Source: Parasphingorhabdus sp. SCSIO 66989
Lineage (GTDB): Bacteria > Pseudomonadota > Alphaproteobacteria > Sphingomonadales > Sphingomonadaceae
Length of the DNA stretch: 64,000 nt
Assembly: GCF_032852305.1 (NCBI RefSeq)
Contig: NZ_CP136594.1
Location: 186,001-250,000, forward strand
Direction: 5' to 3'
In this document: positions 1-8,929 of the stretch, in pieces
Position numbering within the stretch: position 1 is the stretch's first letter
How the letters are laid out: every line of letters begins with the position of its first letter
Program-made: the position numbers and the translations under genes
Notes under the pieces: model-generated
Databases searched by the model: none
What the model saw: the letters and a program-made list of their open reading frames with translations, nothing else
What the model was told of the DNA's origin: nothing

Positions 1-236
1 AACGCCTAGTAACGCGCATTCATGGCATTCTATCGAAGGCGTAACGATCCCGGGGCACAACAGCCGTATAACCAGAATTGCGAGAGGGACATAACGCTCC
101 CCAAGCCAGTCTCTTCTCGTAAATTGGAAAACGGGGACGGTGTTTTGCTACCCTTTTGACGCCGTCCCCTATTTCCCGAGTTTCATGGTCACTCCCCGAT
201 GGCCTGAACCTTGTGAATGTGAGAAAGGAACTGAAA

Positions 237-617
237 ATGCGTGTATCTGCCCCTGCCAAACTGGCCCGTCGCTTCGCTGCTTCGGCCATTGTCGCCAGCC
301 TTGCTATTGCCCCGATGGCGGCTCAAGCGGGCCAACATTATGACAACAACCGGGTATACCGTTCTACGACGGTGTCCTATGGTGACCTGAACCTCAACAG
401 CGAAGCTGGACAACAAACGCTTGAGCGCCGCGTCAAATCAGCAGCGCGCAAGGTATGCGGGCCACGTCCTCGCCTGAACCTCAGCGAGCGTATGGACTAT
501 GGTCGCTGCATGGATGAAGCTTTGGACAGCGGTGAACAGGCAATGATCCAGATCATTGCCGCAGCGGATAAAGGCGAAAAGCTGGCTGCGAACGGTTTGC
601 TTACAATCGGCAACTAA
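237..617 (+). CDS. UrcA family secreted protein
   Basis: Protein of 126 residues with an N-terminal signal peptide (positive start, hydrophobic stretch about residues 13-29, likely cleavage after AQA near residue 31). The UrcA signature follows: a V-x-Y-x-D-L-x-L block, then a helix with RR-K-AA and a cysteine (KVCG), and a second cysteine in the GRCMDEAL segment, so a disulfide is possible. The ATG at 237 is chosen because AGAAAGGA lies just upstream and the signal peptide starts there; an in-frame ATG at 156 would add a non-signal leader. UrcA proteins are common in sphingomonads and Caulobacter, but their biochemical role is unknown. A strong terminator follows, so the gene looks monocistronic. 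Confidence 0.8.
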   Translation: MRVSAPAKLARRFAASAIVASLAIAPMAAQAGQHYDNNRVYRSTTVSYGDLNLNSEAGQQTLERRVKSAARKVCGPRPRLNLSERMDYGRCMDEALDSGEQAMIQIIAAADKGEKLAANGLLTIGN

Positions 618-659
618 CCAATCATATGGCTGTTATCAGCCGAACCCAGCAACAATCGA

Positions 660-690
660 AATGGCCCCGTTTTTCGGGGCCATTTTCTTG
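660..690 (+). terminator. Rho-independent terminator of the UrcA-like gene
   Basis: A 10-bp perfect stem (AATGGCCCCG / CGGGGCCATT) with a T-only loop, followed by TTCTT, lies about 43 bases past the stop codon at 617. Confidence 0.85.
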
Positions 691-861
691 CTGTGCAAGA
701 CCTCTTGAATATCACTTAGACCGCCCCATCTTCCCCATCACAATGCGATCATTTCGCAAAGTATGGCGAAATTAAATTTCGTTTCAATGTAACCAACATC
801 GTCACTCATGCGAAATGATCATCGAGCCGCACATTGCGGTAACAGATGAAAGGAAAGAGCT

Positions 862-942
862 ATGGCTATAGCAAATAAAGCGCTTTTCGCGCTGATCGCC
901 GCCACCGTTTCGCTGGCGTCGATCCAGACACTGATCTTCTGA
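862..942 (+). CDS. Possible 26-residue hydrophobic small protein
   Basis: A short ORF with ATG at 862 and TGA at 940-942 follows the purine-rich AAAGGAAAGAG at 849-859, a good ribosome binding site. The product starts MAIANKALFALIAATVS and is almost entirely hydrophobic after residue 6, like a single membrane helix or a bare signal peptide. It is the only coding candidate in the 618-1002 stretch, which otherwise holds only the terminator at 660. I do not recognise a family. Support is the Shine-Dalgarno sequence and composition only, so it may be chance. Confidence 0.35.
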   Translation: MAIANKALFALIAATVSLASIQTLIF

Positions 943-1002
943 TCTTTGCCAGCTTAAGGTCTGGGCCTCGCTGGCCTGTCGTCGCAAAAAATGGGCGGCA
1001 GG

Positions 1003-1776
1003 TCAGCGTCCGGCCAGCTTCTTGACCTGGGTCAGATAAGTCCTGCCGATGCGCAATTCCGTGCCATCATCCAACAGTGTCAACCAGACGCCCCCGCCCT
1101 CATGGCGCAGGCCCTTGATATAATCCTTGCGAATGATGTGCGATCTGTGGGTGCGGACAAATTGCGTCGGATTAAGCCGGGATTCCAATACCTTGATCGT
1201 CTCGTGTAGCAAGTAGCTCCGCGTGCCGACATGCAGACGCATATAGTCGCGCTCCGCCTCAATGCGGTCAATCCGTCCCACATCAATGCGCTTGAGTTCG
1301 GAGCGATGCGGCACCCAGAATTCGCGGGCCCAGTCGCCCGAACCAGAGTCCGGATCAGACATGGCGCCAGCGCCATTAGGCGCAGTTATCGCCGCCTCAT
1401 CCAAAGCGGGTAGCCGTTCGCGTAGCCGCGTTATCGCCCGCTGCAACCGATCCAGCGCCACGGGTTTGAGCAGATAGTCAACAGCGGCCAGATCAAAGGC
1501 CTCAACCGCAAAGCGGTCATAGGCGGTGACAAAGATGATCGCGGGCGGTTTGCCCTGTGCCGCCAATGCCTTGGCAAGGCCAATGCCATCCATGCGCGGC
1601 ATATTGATATCTACCAATAGCAATTGCGGATGCAGGCCCTCGGCCATGCGCAGCGCAGAAACGCCATCATGCGCGGTGCCGACCAGCTCCAGCCCTTCCA
1701 CCTGATCGCAAAGCAGTTGTAATCGTTCGACAGCCAATGGCTCGTCGTCGACGATCATGGTTCGTATCATATCCAC
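1003..1776 (-). CDS. LytTR-family response regulator
   Basis: Protein of 257 residues with a receiver domain (about 5-120) followed by a LytTR DNA-binding domain (about 150-255). The receiver has the acidic pair D10-D11, the phospho-acceptor D56 (VDINMP), T84 and K104 (YLLKP). The LytTR part carries the DYMRLHV and F-V-R-x-H-R-S segments typical of AlgR/LytR regulators. It starts 28 bases after the stop of the upstream histidine kinase and is surely co-transcribed with it. It would bind short direct repeats; a candidate pair lies in the promoter region of the kinase gene. The target genes are not evident here. Confidence 0.92.
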   Translation of the reverse strand: MDMIRTMIVDDEPLAVERLQLLCDQVEGLELVGTAHDGVSALRMAEGLHPQLLLVDINMPRMDGIGLAKALAAQGKPPAIIFVTAYDRFAVEAFDLAAVDYLLKPVALDRLQRAITRLRERLPALDEAAITAPNGAGAMSDPDSGSGDWAREFWVPHRSELKRIDVGRIDRIEAERDYMRLHVGTRSYLLHETIKVLESRLNPTQFVRTHRSHIIRKDYIKGLRHEGGGVWLTLLDDGTELRIGRTYLTQVKKLAGR

Positions 1777-1804
1777 CCTTTGTCCCTCGCCCCCGGTTGT
1801 TGTT

Positions 1805-2944
1805 TTATATCAGATCATCGCTGTCACTTTTGCGCGAAATGGGCAAGGTCAGGCGGGCACAATAGCCGCCGCCAGCATGGGCCTCGGTCTGCAATGCACC
1901 GGATTCACCGAAGCGGGTCTCCAGCCGGTCTCGCACATTGGCAAGGCCGATGCCATTGCTCTCGCTGCTGTCGATATCGACCATGACCGGGTCACCGTCG
2001 TCACAAACGGTTAGCGTCAGCAGATCGCCGCGACTTTCAGCACTTATCGAAACCGTTACCGGACGCGATGTGCGTGACACACCATATTTGATCGCATTCT
2101 CGACCAGCGGTTGCAGGATCAGTCCGGGCACACACACATCCATAAGGTCATCAGGAATGGAGATATCGACCTTCAGCCGCTCCGGGAAACGTACCTGCTC
2201 GATATCCAGATAGAGCCGCTGCAGTTCGACTTCCTCTTCCAGCGGCACATCATCGAGTGGATCGCCAGAGAGGCTGTTGCGGTAGAAGGTCGACAGATTC
2301 ATGATCATCGCATCCGCCTCTGCAGGCCGGTTGCGCAGCACCAAAGAAGATAGCGAATTGAGCGTATTAAACAGGAAATGCGGATTGACCTGATAGCGCA
2401 GCGAGCGCAGCTCGGCCTGTTGCGCAGCCTGAGCAAAGCGTGAAGCACGACGCTCGGCAAAGCGCACTTCCCCCGCATAGCTGATCGCCAAATAGAGCCC
2501 GGCCCAGGCGACAAGGAAGAAAATGCGCGACATGGCCACTTCCATAATCACACCGATCGGCGGCAGCTCCTTGAATTCTTCCAATGCCTTTTGATCGCGA
2601 AACAGGCTGGCGGGGTCGTAGACGTTGAACACCAGATAATTAAAACAGCCAATCAGCAAAGCGCAGGGTACGGCGCCCAGAAAGGCAATAGCGATACGCA
2701 AACCCAACGGCTTATGGTCGAAGGCGCGCATCACCATATAGAGACCTATGGTGACCACGATACCAAACAAAGTCACATAGACGCGGCGAACGGCTACTTC
2801 AGCCTGATCGACCGGATAATCAATGATCAGCGACCTTATGGTCGTGATGATGATGTAGAACAGCCAGAAGCCGAGAATCGAAAGCAGGGCGACCTGAAAA
2901 TCAACGGTCGGCTTGCCGGGGAAGAGCGCACGGGTCTTTATCAT
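1805..2944 (-). CDS. LytS-type membrane sensor histidine kinase
   Basis: Protein of 379 residues with four predicted membrane helices in the first 160 residues and no large periplasmic domain. A LytS/YpdA-type His_kinase domain follows: phospho-acceptor H189 in NPHFLFNTLNSL, then a HATPase_c domain with NAIKYGV (N box) and GIGLANVRDRL. It pairs with the LytTR regulator directly downstream. The ligand cannot be read from the sequence. The start at 2944 gives a short charged leader before the first helix. Confidence 0.9.
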   Translation of the reverse strand: MIKTRALFPGKPTVDFQVALLSILGFWLFYIIITTIRSLIIDYPVDQAEVAVRRVYVTLFGIVVTIGLYMVMRAFDHKPLGLRIAIAFLGAVPCALLIGCFNYLVFNVYDPASLFRDQKALEEFKELPPIGVIMEVAMSRIFFLVAWAGLYLAISYAGEVRFAERRASRFAQAAQQAELRSLRYQVNPHFLFNTLNSLSSLVLRNRPAEADAMIMNLSTFYRNSLSGDPLDDVPLEEEVELQRLYLDIEQVRFPERLKVDISIPDDLMDVCVPGLILQPLVENAIKYGVSRTSRPVTVSISAESRGDLLTLTVCDDGDPVMVDIDSSESNGIGLANVRDRLETRFGESGALQTEAHAGGGYCARLTLPISRKSDSDDLI

Positions 2945-3018
2945 GGCCGCACCCTATAGCAGAACCGGGCCGCAAGAGTCGCTAATCATGGCCAAGGCTT
3001 GTCGAACCAGTCGCAACC

Positions 3019-3058
3019 TTGGTCGAAAGCCGTAACGACGAAAGCCTTTGGTCGAAAG
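3019..3058. promoter_or_regulatory. Direct repeat TTGGTCGAAAG, possible LytTR operator
   Basis: The 11-mer TTGGTCGAAAG occurs at 3019-3029 and again at 3048-3058, with a related ACGAAAG between them. The repeats lie between the divergent histidine kinase gene (start 2944) and the ORF at 3136. LytTR regulators bind paired direct repeats, so this may be an autoregulatory site, but the 29-base period and the sequence do not fit a consensus I know. Confidence 0.35.
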
Positions 3059-3135
3059 ACGAACCAATGACACGTTAACCCGATCCTAACCATATTCCGT
3101 AACACTCACGTCATCAGCAGCAGGAGTGATGCCTG

Positions 3136-3696
3136 ATGAGTGAGCGCGGACAACAGCACGAAAACGCCCCGAGCGGCAGCCATATCGTCGCCGAGATGCG
3201 CGAATTTGCCAGCTTCTCGGCGGCAAGCCAGCGCTATATCAAACGCGCGCTCGATATTGGCCTGGGCCGCGCCGATGCGTTTGCGCTGTGGGCGCGCAAT
3301 GCCGAAGAGACCCGCTCTATCCGCTCCCACTATCTGCACTATCAGGCGCTGCCCGCGCTGCGCGAAGAGATGCCATCGGCGCATACAGACACTTGCCCGG
3401 ATTATGTACTGGCCAAGATCATTACCCTGAGCGGCTTTGATCTGTCGCAAGGCGGGCTGGACGGATTTTCGGCCTATCGTTTTCTCTATGAGCGGTTGCT
3501 TTCAGCATCTCTACGCCCATGGTTGCCCAGCAGCTTCTGCGCCGCCGCTGCATCGCCGCAAATCGCACCGGCACGGCGTAAGGCGCTGCTGCAATCGATC
3601 AGCGAAGCCGCCGCGACCGCACCTGGCTGGTCAATGCGCGAACCGGTCTTCTTGCCAGAATGGGTGGAGAAGGTTCCAGTCCCTAAAGCGGCATAG
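3136..3696 (+). CDS. Hypothetical protein, 186 residues
   Basis: I do not recognise this protein. It is soluble-looking, with a helical N-terminal half (repeated Ala, Arg and aromatic residues around FASFSAASQRYIKRALDIG) and an alanine-rich middle. It has no signal peptide and no membrane segment. The start at 3136 is supported by AGGAG at 3122-3126. It is divergent from the LytS/LytT pair and shares the intergenic region with its direct repeats, so a regulatory link is possible but unproven. Codon usage resembles the neighbours, and the coding frame is open for its whole length, which supports a real gene. Confidence 0.6.
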   Translation: MSERGQQHENAPSGSHIVAEMREFASFSAASQRYIKRALDIGLGRADAFALWARNAEETRSIRSHYLHYQALPALREEMPSAHTDTCPDYVLAKIITLSGFDLSQGGLDGFSAYRFLYERLLSASLRPWLPSSFCAAAASPQIAPARRKALLQSISEAAATAPGWSMREPVFLPEWVEKVPVPKAA

Positions 3697-3735
3697 GCGC
3701 TAGACTGCTTTTCGCTTAGCTTGAAACACGTCATT

Positions 3736-3818
3736 CGTCATTGCGAGCGTAGCGAAGCAATCCAGGGCAACACGCACCTGCTCTGGATTGCCACGTCGCT
3801 TCGCTCCTCGCAATGACG
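3736..3818. repeat. Palindromic intergenic repeat (GTCATTGCGAGC type)
   Basis: The left arm CGTCATTGCGAG at 3736-3747 is mirrored by CTCGCAATGACG at 3807-3818. The inner arms also match (GCAATCCAG against CTGGATTGC). This is a dispersed hairpin repeat common in alphaproteobacterial genomes, not a gene. Confidence 0.8.
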
Positions 3819-3860
3819 ATTCAATGCAAATGAAATGCGATCCCAACGACATGGCCTAAC

Positions 3861-3937
3861 AACCGTTAGGGCTGAGCTTGTCGAAGCCCGCCTCACAAGT
3901 TGAGAAACGCCCTTCGACAAGCTCAGGGCTGGCGGTT
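3861..3937. repeat. Palindromic repeat (GAGCTTGTCGAAG type)
   Basis: AACCGTTAGGGCTGAGCTTG at the left is mirrored by an arm ending GCTGGCGGTT at the right; both carry GAGCTTGTCGAAG or its complement. A second copy lies at 18130-18215. Together with the repeat at 3736 it fills the gap between the ORF at 3136 and the acyl-CoA synthetase. Confidence 0.8.
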
Positions 3938-3956
3938 AAACTAATGGCGACAGTCG

Positions 3957-5777
3957 TCAGCTCTTATACATGCCGTCAATCCGCTCCTGATAGCGCTGGC
4001 GGATGACATGGCGGCGGATTTTCATCGATGGCGTCATTTCCTCATTCTCGATGGCAAAGGGCTCATCGGCGAAGACAAAGCGCCGCACCTTCTCAATCAC
4101 CGAGAGGTCTTTATTGACCCGATCCACCGCAGCGCGCACCGCGGTCTTGAAGGCGGGGCAGTCCTGCAGCTCGGTAAAATCATATTTCTTGCCTTCATTG
4201 CGCGCCCATTCCAGCGCCCATTCCGGGTCTGGCACCACCAGCCCGACGACATAGGGTCGCTTGTCGCCTGACACCATCGCCTGCAGGATTTCCGGCTGCA
4301 ACGTCAGCATGCCTTCGACCTTTTGCGGGGATACATTGTCGCCCTTGTCATTGACGATCAGGTCTTTCTTGCGGTCGGTGATGACAATGCGCCCGGCCTC
4401 ATCAATATGGCCGATATCGCCTGTGTGCAGCCAGCCATCCTTGAGGACGCGTGCGGTCTCTTCCTCATTGCGCCAATAGCCATGCATCACCAGTTCGCCA
4501 CGCACCAATATCTCGCCATCATCAGCAATGGTGACTTCGGTATCCATCAGCGGCGGGCCAACGGTATCCATTTTGAGGCCGGTTTTCGGCCGGTTACAGG
4601 CGATAATCGGCGCTGCTTCGGTCTGGCCATAGCCCTGCAACATGGTAAGGCCCAATGCCTGGAAGAAAATGCCGATTTCCGGATTGAGCGGCGCGCCGCC
4701 AGAGACCATGGCCTTGATCCGCCCGCCAAAACGCTCGCTGACTTTGGGACGCAATGTCCGATTGAGGACAAAATGCATCGGCTTGTCGATCAGGCGCTTC
4801 TTGCCCGCCGCTTCCTTCTCGCCCAGTTTCAAAGCCTTATCGAGCAGATAATTGGCAGCCTTGCCCTGTTGCTTCAGAGTCTTGAGCATCCGGGTACGCA
4901 GCACTTCAAACAGACGCGGCACCACCACCATCAGCGTCGGGCGCACCTCCTCAATATTACTCGCCAGCTTCTCCAACCCTTCCGAATAATAAATCTGCGC
5001 GCCCAAGCCGATGGGGAAGAACTGGCCGGCGCTATGCTCATAGGCATGGCTGAGCGGCAGGAAAGACAGGAACACCTCATCGTCCCAGCTGAAATCATGT
5101 TTGATGACCTCTGCCGGGCCTTTTACATTGTGCAGGATCGCGCCGTGATGCTGCATCACGCCGCGCGGCGCGCCGCCGGTGCCGCTGGTATAGATGAGGC
5201 AGGCCAGATCGTCGCGCTTGACCGATTCCATTTCGGCACGCACCGTATCCAGCGCCCTGCTGATGGCCGCGTCATCACCCTCGGTCAGTTTCTCCCAAAG
5301 GCTGTAGTCATAGCTGCTCGCCTGCGAGATATTGAGGTCTTCCATGCCGATAACATGCTGACAATCGGTGGATTGCAGCACTGCCGGGAGCAAGGTTTGC
5401 GCCAGCTTGGCCCCGGAAACGATCACCGCGCTGGCGCGGCTATTGTTCAAAATATGCAGATGGTCACGCTCGGTATTGGTGGTGTAGGTCGGCACAGTGA
5501 CACAGCCCGCCGCCATGATCGCCAGATCGGCGATGCACCATTCAGGCCGGTTTTCCGCCACCAGCATCACCCGGTCGCCTTTTTTGAGGCCAAGCTTTTT
5601 CAGGCCCTGAGCCATCAGCGCCATTTGCGCCGCCGCCTCATTCCAGCTGGTGGGCTGCCATGCCCCATCGTGCTTGGCCCAGAGAAAGGGTGCATCGCCC
5701 TGCTCTGCAACACGGGCGAGGAACATTTCGACCAGATTATTATAGCGATCAAACTGCTCGAGAGATTTATCAATCAT
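3957..5777 (-). CDS. Long-chain acyl-CoA synthetase (AMP-forming)
   Basis: Protein of 606 residues of the ANL superfamily, FadD15-like long-chain type. It would activate fatty acids with ATP to acyl-AMP and then acyl-CoA. Motifs seen: the A3 phosphate loop YTSGTGGAPRGVM at about 196-208, GYGQTE (A5), WLHTGDIG (A7) and TDRKKDLIV (A8). In A3, the usual second Thr of TSGTTG is Gly and the usual Lys of PKGV is Arg, a tolerated but notable variation. No signal peptide. It ends just before the repeats at 3861 and is separated by 138 bases from the gamma-glutamyltransferase gene upstream, so it may have its own promoter. Confidence 0.9.
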   Translation of the reverse strand: MIDKSLEQFDRYNNLVEMFLARVAEQGDAPFLWAKHDGAWQPTSWNEAAAQMALMAQGLKKLGLKKGDRVMLVAENRPEWCIADLAIMAAGCVTVPTYTTNTERDHLHILNNSRASAVIVSGAKLAQTLLPAVLQSTDCQHVIGMEDLNISQASSYDYSLWEKLTEGDDAAISRALDTVRAEMESVKRDDLACLIYTSGTGGAPRGVMQHHGAILHNVKGPAEVIKHDFSWDDEVFLSFLPLSHAYEHSAGQFFPIGLGAQIYYSEGLEKLASNIEEVRPTLMVVVPRLFEVLRTRMLKTLKQQGKAANYLLDKALKLGEKEAAGKKRLIDKPMHFVLNRTLRPKVSERFGGRIKAMVSGGAPLNPEIGIFFQALGLTMLQGYGQTEAAPIIACNRPKTGLKMDTVGPPLMDTEVTIADDGEILVRGELVMHGYWRNEEETARVLKDGWLHTGDIGHIDEAGRIVITDRKKDLIVNDKGDNVSPQKVEGMLTLQPEILQAMVSGDKRPYVVGLVVPDPEWALEWARNEGKKYDFTELQDCPAFKTAVRAAVDRVNKDLSVIEKVRRFVFADEPFAIENEEMTPSMKIRRHVIRQRYQERIDGMYKS

Positions 5778-5915
5778 GGTTTAGCGACACCCTTCCCCAA
5801 AGGTCTTTCTGCACGCCATTTTTATGGTCATGCTCTTGTCCAAAATGCGTCAATAGGCTGGAATGTCGCAGGCTGCAATTCCACAGACGCCGCCATCCCC
5901 GGAGCTTTTGCTGGT

Positions 5916-7640
5916 TTACTGCCTGAGAGCCACACCCTCGCTGCGCGGGTCAGCCGCACCAACCCAGCCATCGGGCGTCCAGGCGACTGCATTGAGCTTC
6001 GACGGCAGATACACCGGCTTAACCGGCTGGCCAAAGCGCTCAATTTGCGCCGCCATAGCCGCCAATGGTGTATCCTGCTCCACCAGCAAATCACCGCGGC
6101 GGAAATAGATATTGGGCAGCGCAATCGCTTCGTCGACTGGCAGATCAAAATCAATATAGCCGATCAGCGATTTGGCGACATGCATGATGATACGCTTGCC
6201 GCCAGCCGAACCAATCGCCAGCACCGGCTTGTCATCCTTATAGACGATGGTCGGCGACATGGAGGACAGCGGGCGCTTGCCCGGCTGCACCCGATTGGCC
6301 ACCGGCGCACCGTCCCTCATCGGCGCGAAAGTGAAATCGGTCAGCTCATTGTTGAGGAACATGCCGCCTGCGACAAGCTGGCTGCCAAAAGGGCCCTCAA
6401 TAGTCGAGGTCATGCTGACCAGATTGCCTGCACTGTCGCGCGCAACGAAATGCGTGGTGCCGGAGACTTCGCTGGAAATTGCGGCGGTGCGCGGCTCGAA
6501 CCCCGGCGGGGTACCGGCTTCATAGCTCGGCAAAGAGCGCGTGGGCGAGATCAGCTTTGCTCTGCTGGCCAGATATTTCGGATCAATCATGCCGGCAACC
6601 GGGACGCTGACAAAATCCGGGTCGCCGAGATAGCTCTCTCGGTCGGCATAAGCGAGCTGCATTGCCTCGCCGATCAAATGCCACGCTTTGGGATTATCCT
6701 TGCCCAGCTTCTTCATATCGAAGGATTTGAGCGTACCCAATATCTGCATCACCGTGGTGGCGCCTGATGAGGGCGGCCCCATGCCACATATCTTATATTC
6801 GCGATAAGGCATGCATACGGGCGGTCGCGGCTTAGCCTGGTAAGCGGCCATATCGGCCATAGTCATGCGCACCGGATTGACGCTGCTGTTGCTGACCGTG
6901 TCGACAATCTCCTGGGCAATCGGGCCAGTATAAAAGGCGTCAGGCCCCTGCTCGGCTATCGCGCGTAAGGTCTTGGCAATCGCCGGATTGGTGACGCGAT
7001 CACCCATTTTCTTGGGCCCGCCATCCTGCCAATAGATTGCCCGGGCATCTGGAAAACGCTCCCAGATATCTTTCAGCCGATCGAGCCGCCCTTCGAGCGT
7101 TTTGTTGACGGTATAGCCCTCTTCCGCCAGCCGGATGGCCGGGCCGAACAGCTCTGCCCATTCCAGCTTGCCCCAGCGCTGATGCACCATCGCCATCAGC
7201 CGGATATTGCCGGGCACGCCAACACTATGGCCGCCCTGAAACGCATCCATAAAGCCAAGTGGATTGCCATTATCGTCAAGAAACAGGCTCTCATCGGCAG
7301 AAGACGGCGCGGTTTCGCGGCCATCAATCGTCTCGATCAGACGCGTATCGGCATCATGGTGTAGCAAGAAGCCGCCGCCGCCAAAGCCGCTGGATTGCGG
7401 CTCGACCACGGTCAATGCCAGCATCATCGCCATTGCGGCGTCGCTGGCGCTGCCGCCCTTACGCAGCATTTCGCGCCCGGCTTCTGCGGCACGCGGATCA
7501 GCAGCGGAAACGATACCGCTGCCTTCCTCAGTCGCGGTGTCAGTGTCTTCCTGCTGCAAGTCGCTGGCGTCGCGGCAATAGGCAGCTGTGGTCAATGGCA
7601 GGGTTACAATCAGGGCGAACGATAATAGTGTCTTTTTCAT
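5916..7640 (-). CDS. ggt: Gamma-glutamyltransferase (periplasmic)
   Basis: Protein of 574 residues, normal length for the family. An N-terminal signal peptide (KK start, hydrophobic to about residue 21) sends it to the periplasm. It is made as a proenzyme that cleaves itself before the nucleophile threonine, seen here as T395 in SGTTHF. Other family marks are GFGGGGFLLH near residue 86, GPPSSG near 288 and PLSSMSPTIV in the small subunit. It would cleave glutathione and other gamma-glutamyl compounds. It stands alone, with no glutathione genes beside it. Confidence 0.93.
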   Translation of the reverse strand: MKKTLLSFALIVTLPLTTAAYCRDASDLQQEDTDTATEEGSGIVSAADPRAAEAGREMLRKGGSASDAAMAMMLALTVVEPQSSGFGGGGFLLHHDADTRLIETIDGRETAPSSADESLFLDDNGNPLGFMDAFQGGHSVGVPGNIRLMAMVHQRWGKLEWAELFGPAIRLAEEGYTVNKTLEGRLDRLKDIWERFPDARAIYWQDGGPKKMGDRVTNPAIAKTLRAIAEQGPDAFYTGPIAQEIVDTVSNSSVNPVRMTMADMAAYQAKPRPPVCMPYREYKICGMGPPSSGATTVMQILGTLKSFDMKKLGKDNPKAWHLIGEAMQLAYADRESYLGDPDFVSVPVAGMIDPKYLASRAKLISPTRSLPSYEAGTPPGFEPRTAAISSEVSGTTHFVARDSAGNLVSMTSTIEGPFGSQLVAGGMFLNNELTDFTFAPMRDGAPVANRVQPGKRPLSSMSPTIVYKDDKPVLAIGSAGGKRIIMHVAKSLIGYIDFDLPVDEAIALPNIYFRRGDLLVEQDTPLAAMAAQIERFGQPVKPVYLPSKLNAVAWTPDGWVGAADPRSEGVALRQ

Positions 7641-7703
7641 CGGCCTTGCGTATCGCCGACTAGCAACAGGGGCAAGCCCAATCCTGACCGCTCCGGGTAT
7701 GAT

Positions 7704-8747
7704 TCAGGATGCATCTATACCGATGGCGTCTGAGAGCCTTTCAAGACCATCGCGTGCGAGCAAGCGCAACAGCCCGCGATTAATCTCAGCCGCCAGTCTG
7801 GGCCCGTGATACACCAGCGCACTGTAGAGCTGCACCAGCGAGGCCCCGGCGCGGATGCGTTCATAGGCGCTGGTCGCGCTGTCTATGCCACCCACGGCGA
7901 TAAGCGGTATTACCCCGCCGCTGGCTGCACGAAAATCCTTGAGCCGCTGCAATGCCAGATCGGCAAGCGGCGCACCGGACAGGCCCCCTGTCTCCCCGCT
8001 ATGGCGTGATTTAAGCGCCGGACGGGTAATCGTCGTATTACCGATAATCAGCGCATCAAGCTTTTTGTCGATGGCGATGCGGGTAATCGCATCAATATCC
8101 GCATGCTCCAGATCGGGCGCGAGCTTGAGAAACAATGGCACCTGCTGCTCGCCACGTGCTTCTATCACTGCATCCAACAGGCCCGTCAGCGCCGCCTCAT
8201 CCTGCAAGGCTCTCAGGCCCGGTGTATTGGGCGAGCTGATATTGATGGTGAGATAATCCGCCAGCGGTGCCATGGTTTTGGCCATGATGGCATAATCGGC
8301 AATGCGGTCCTGGCTGTCTTTGTTTGCACCGATATTGGCCCCGATAATCCCCGGACGGCCACGCCATGCCTTGAGCCGACGCACCACCGCATCAGCACCG
8401 TCATTGTTGAAGCCCATACGGTTGATCACCGCCTTGTCTTCAACCAGCCGGAACAGGCGCGGTGTCGGATTGCCCGCTTGGGGCCGCGGCGTCACCGTGC
8501 CAATCTCGGCATAGCCAAAGCCGAAGCTCAGCATCTTGCTTGCCACTTCGGCATTTTTGTCAAAGCCCGGGGCTAGCCCGACAGGCGAGGGGAAATCGAT
8601 CCCGGCCAATGAAATGCCGAGACGCGGGTCCATTGTGCCTTCGCCCAGATCAGGCAGCATGCGCAGCCCTTTAATGGTCAGCCTATGCGCCTTCTCCGCA
8701 TCCATGGCAAAGACAAAGGGGCGCGCAAGCGAATAGAGCATGGTCAT
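7704..8747 (-). CDS. pyrD: Dihydroorotate dehydrogenase (quinone), class 2
   Basis: The FMN enzyme that oxidises dihydroorotate to orotate at the membrane with quinone as acceptor, a step of pyrimidine synthesis. The N-terminus MLYSLARPFVFAMDAEKAH is the membrane-binding helix pair of class 2 enzymes. NISSPNTPGLRALQ, LKLAPD and the IAVGGI phosphate-binding loop are the family motifs. The frame is open further upstream to 8906, but homology begins at the methionines at 8747 and 8741, and GGGAA precedes 8747. The gene is divergent from the DUF885 lipoprotein gene. Confidence 0.93.
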   Translation of the reverse strand: MTMLYSLARPFVFAMDAEKAHRLTIKGLRMLPDLGEGTMDPRLGISLAGIDFPSPVGLAPGFDKNAEVASKMLSFGFGYAEIGTVTPRPQAGNPTPRLFRLVEDKAVINRMGFNNDGADAVVRRLKAWRGRPGIIGANIGANKDSQDRIADYAIMAKTMAPLADYLTINISSPNTPGLRALQDEAALTGLLDAVIEARGEQQVPLFLKLAPDLEHADIDAITRIAIDKKLDALIIGNTTITRPALKSRHSGETGGLSGAPLADLALQRLKDFRAASGGVIPLIAVGGIDSATSAYERIRAGASLVQLYSALVYHGPRLAAEINRGLLRLLARDGLERLSDAIGIDAS

Positions 8748-8929
8748 GGTGCTGTTCCCATTTGGCCGAAGTAAAACCGCATGTTCCTTGGCAGCGCGCA
8801 GCAGCAGTGACAAGCGCGGGACGCCTTTTGTCGACGATTGACATGCTTCTACACCTGCACCGCTTGTATTCGATCCGCTAAGCTGCGAGACTTTGCGGAA
8901 ATACACTACGCATATTTGGAGAGTTCATC

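Noticed and set aside
4323-6767. An 814-codon open frame on the plus strand
   Set aside because: It runs antisense to the acyl-CoA synthetase and gamma-glutamyltransferase genes, both clear by motifs. Its product is rich in His, Arg and Gln with no domain, typical of the reverse strand of GC-rich genes.
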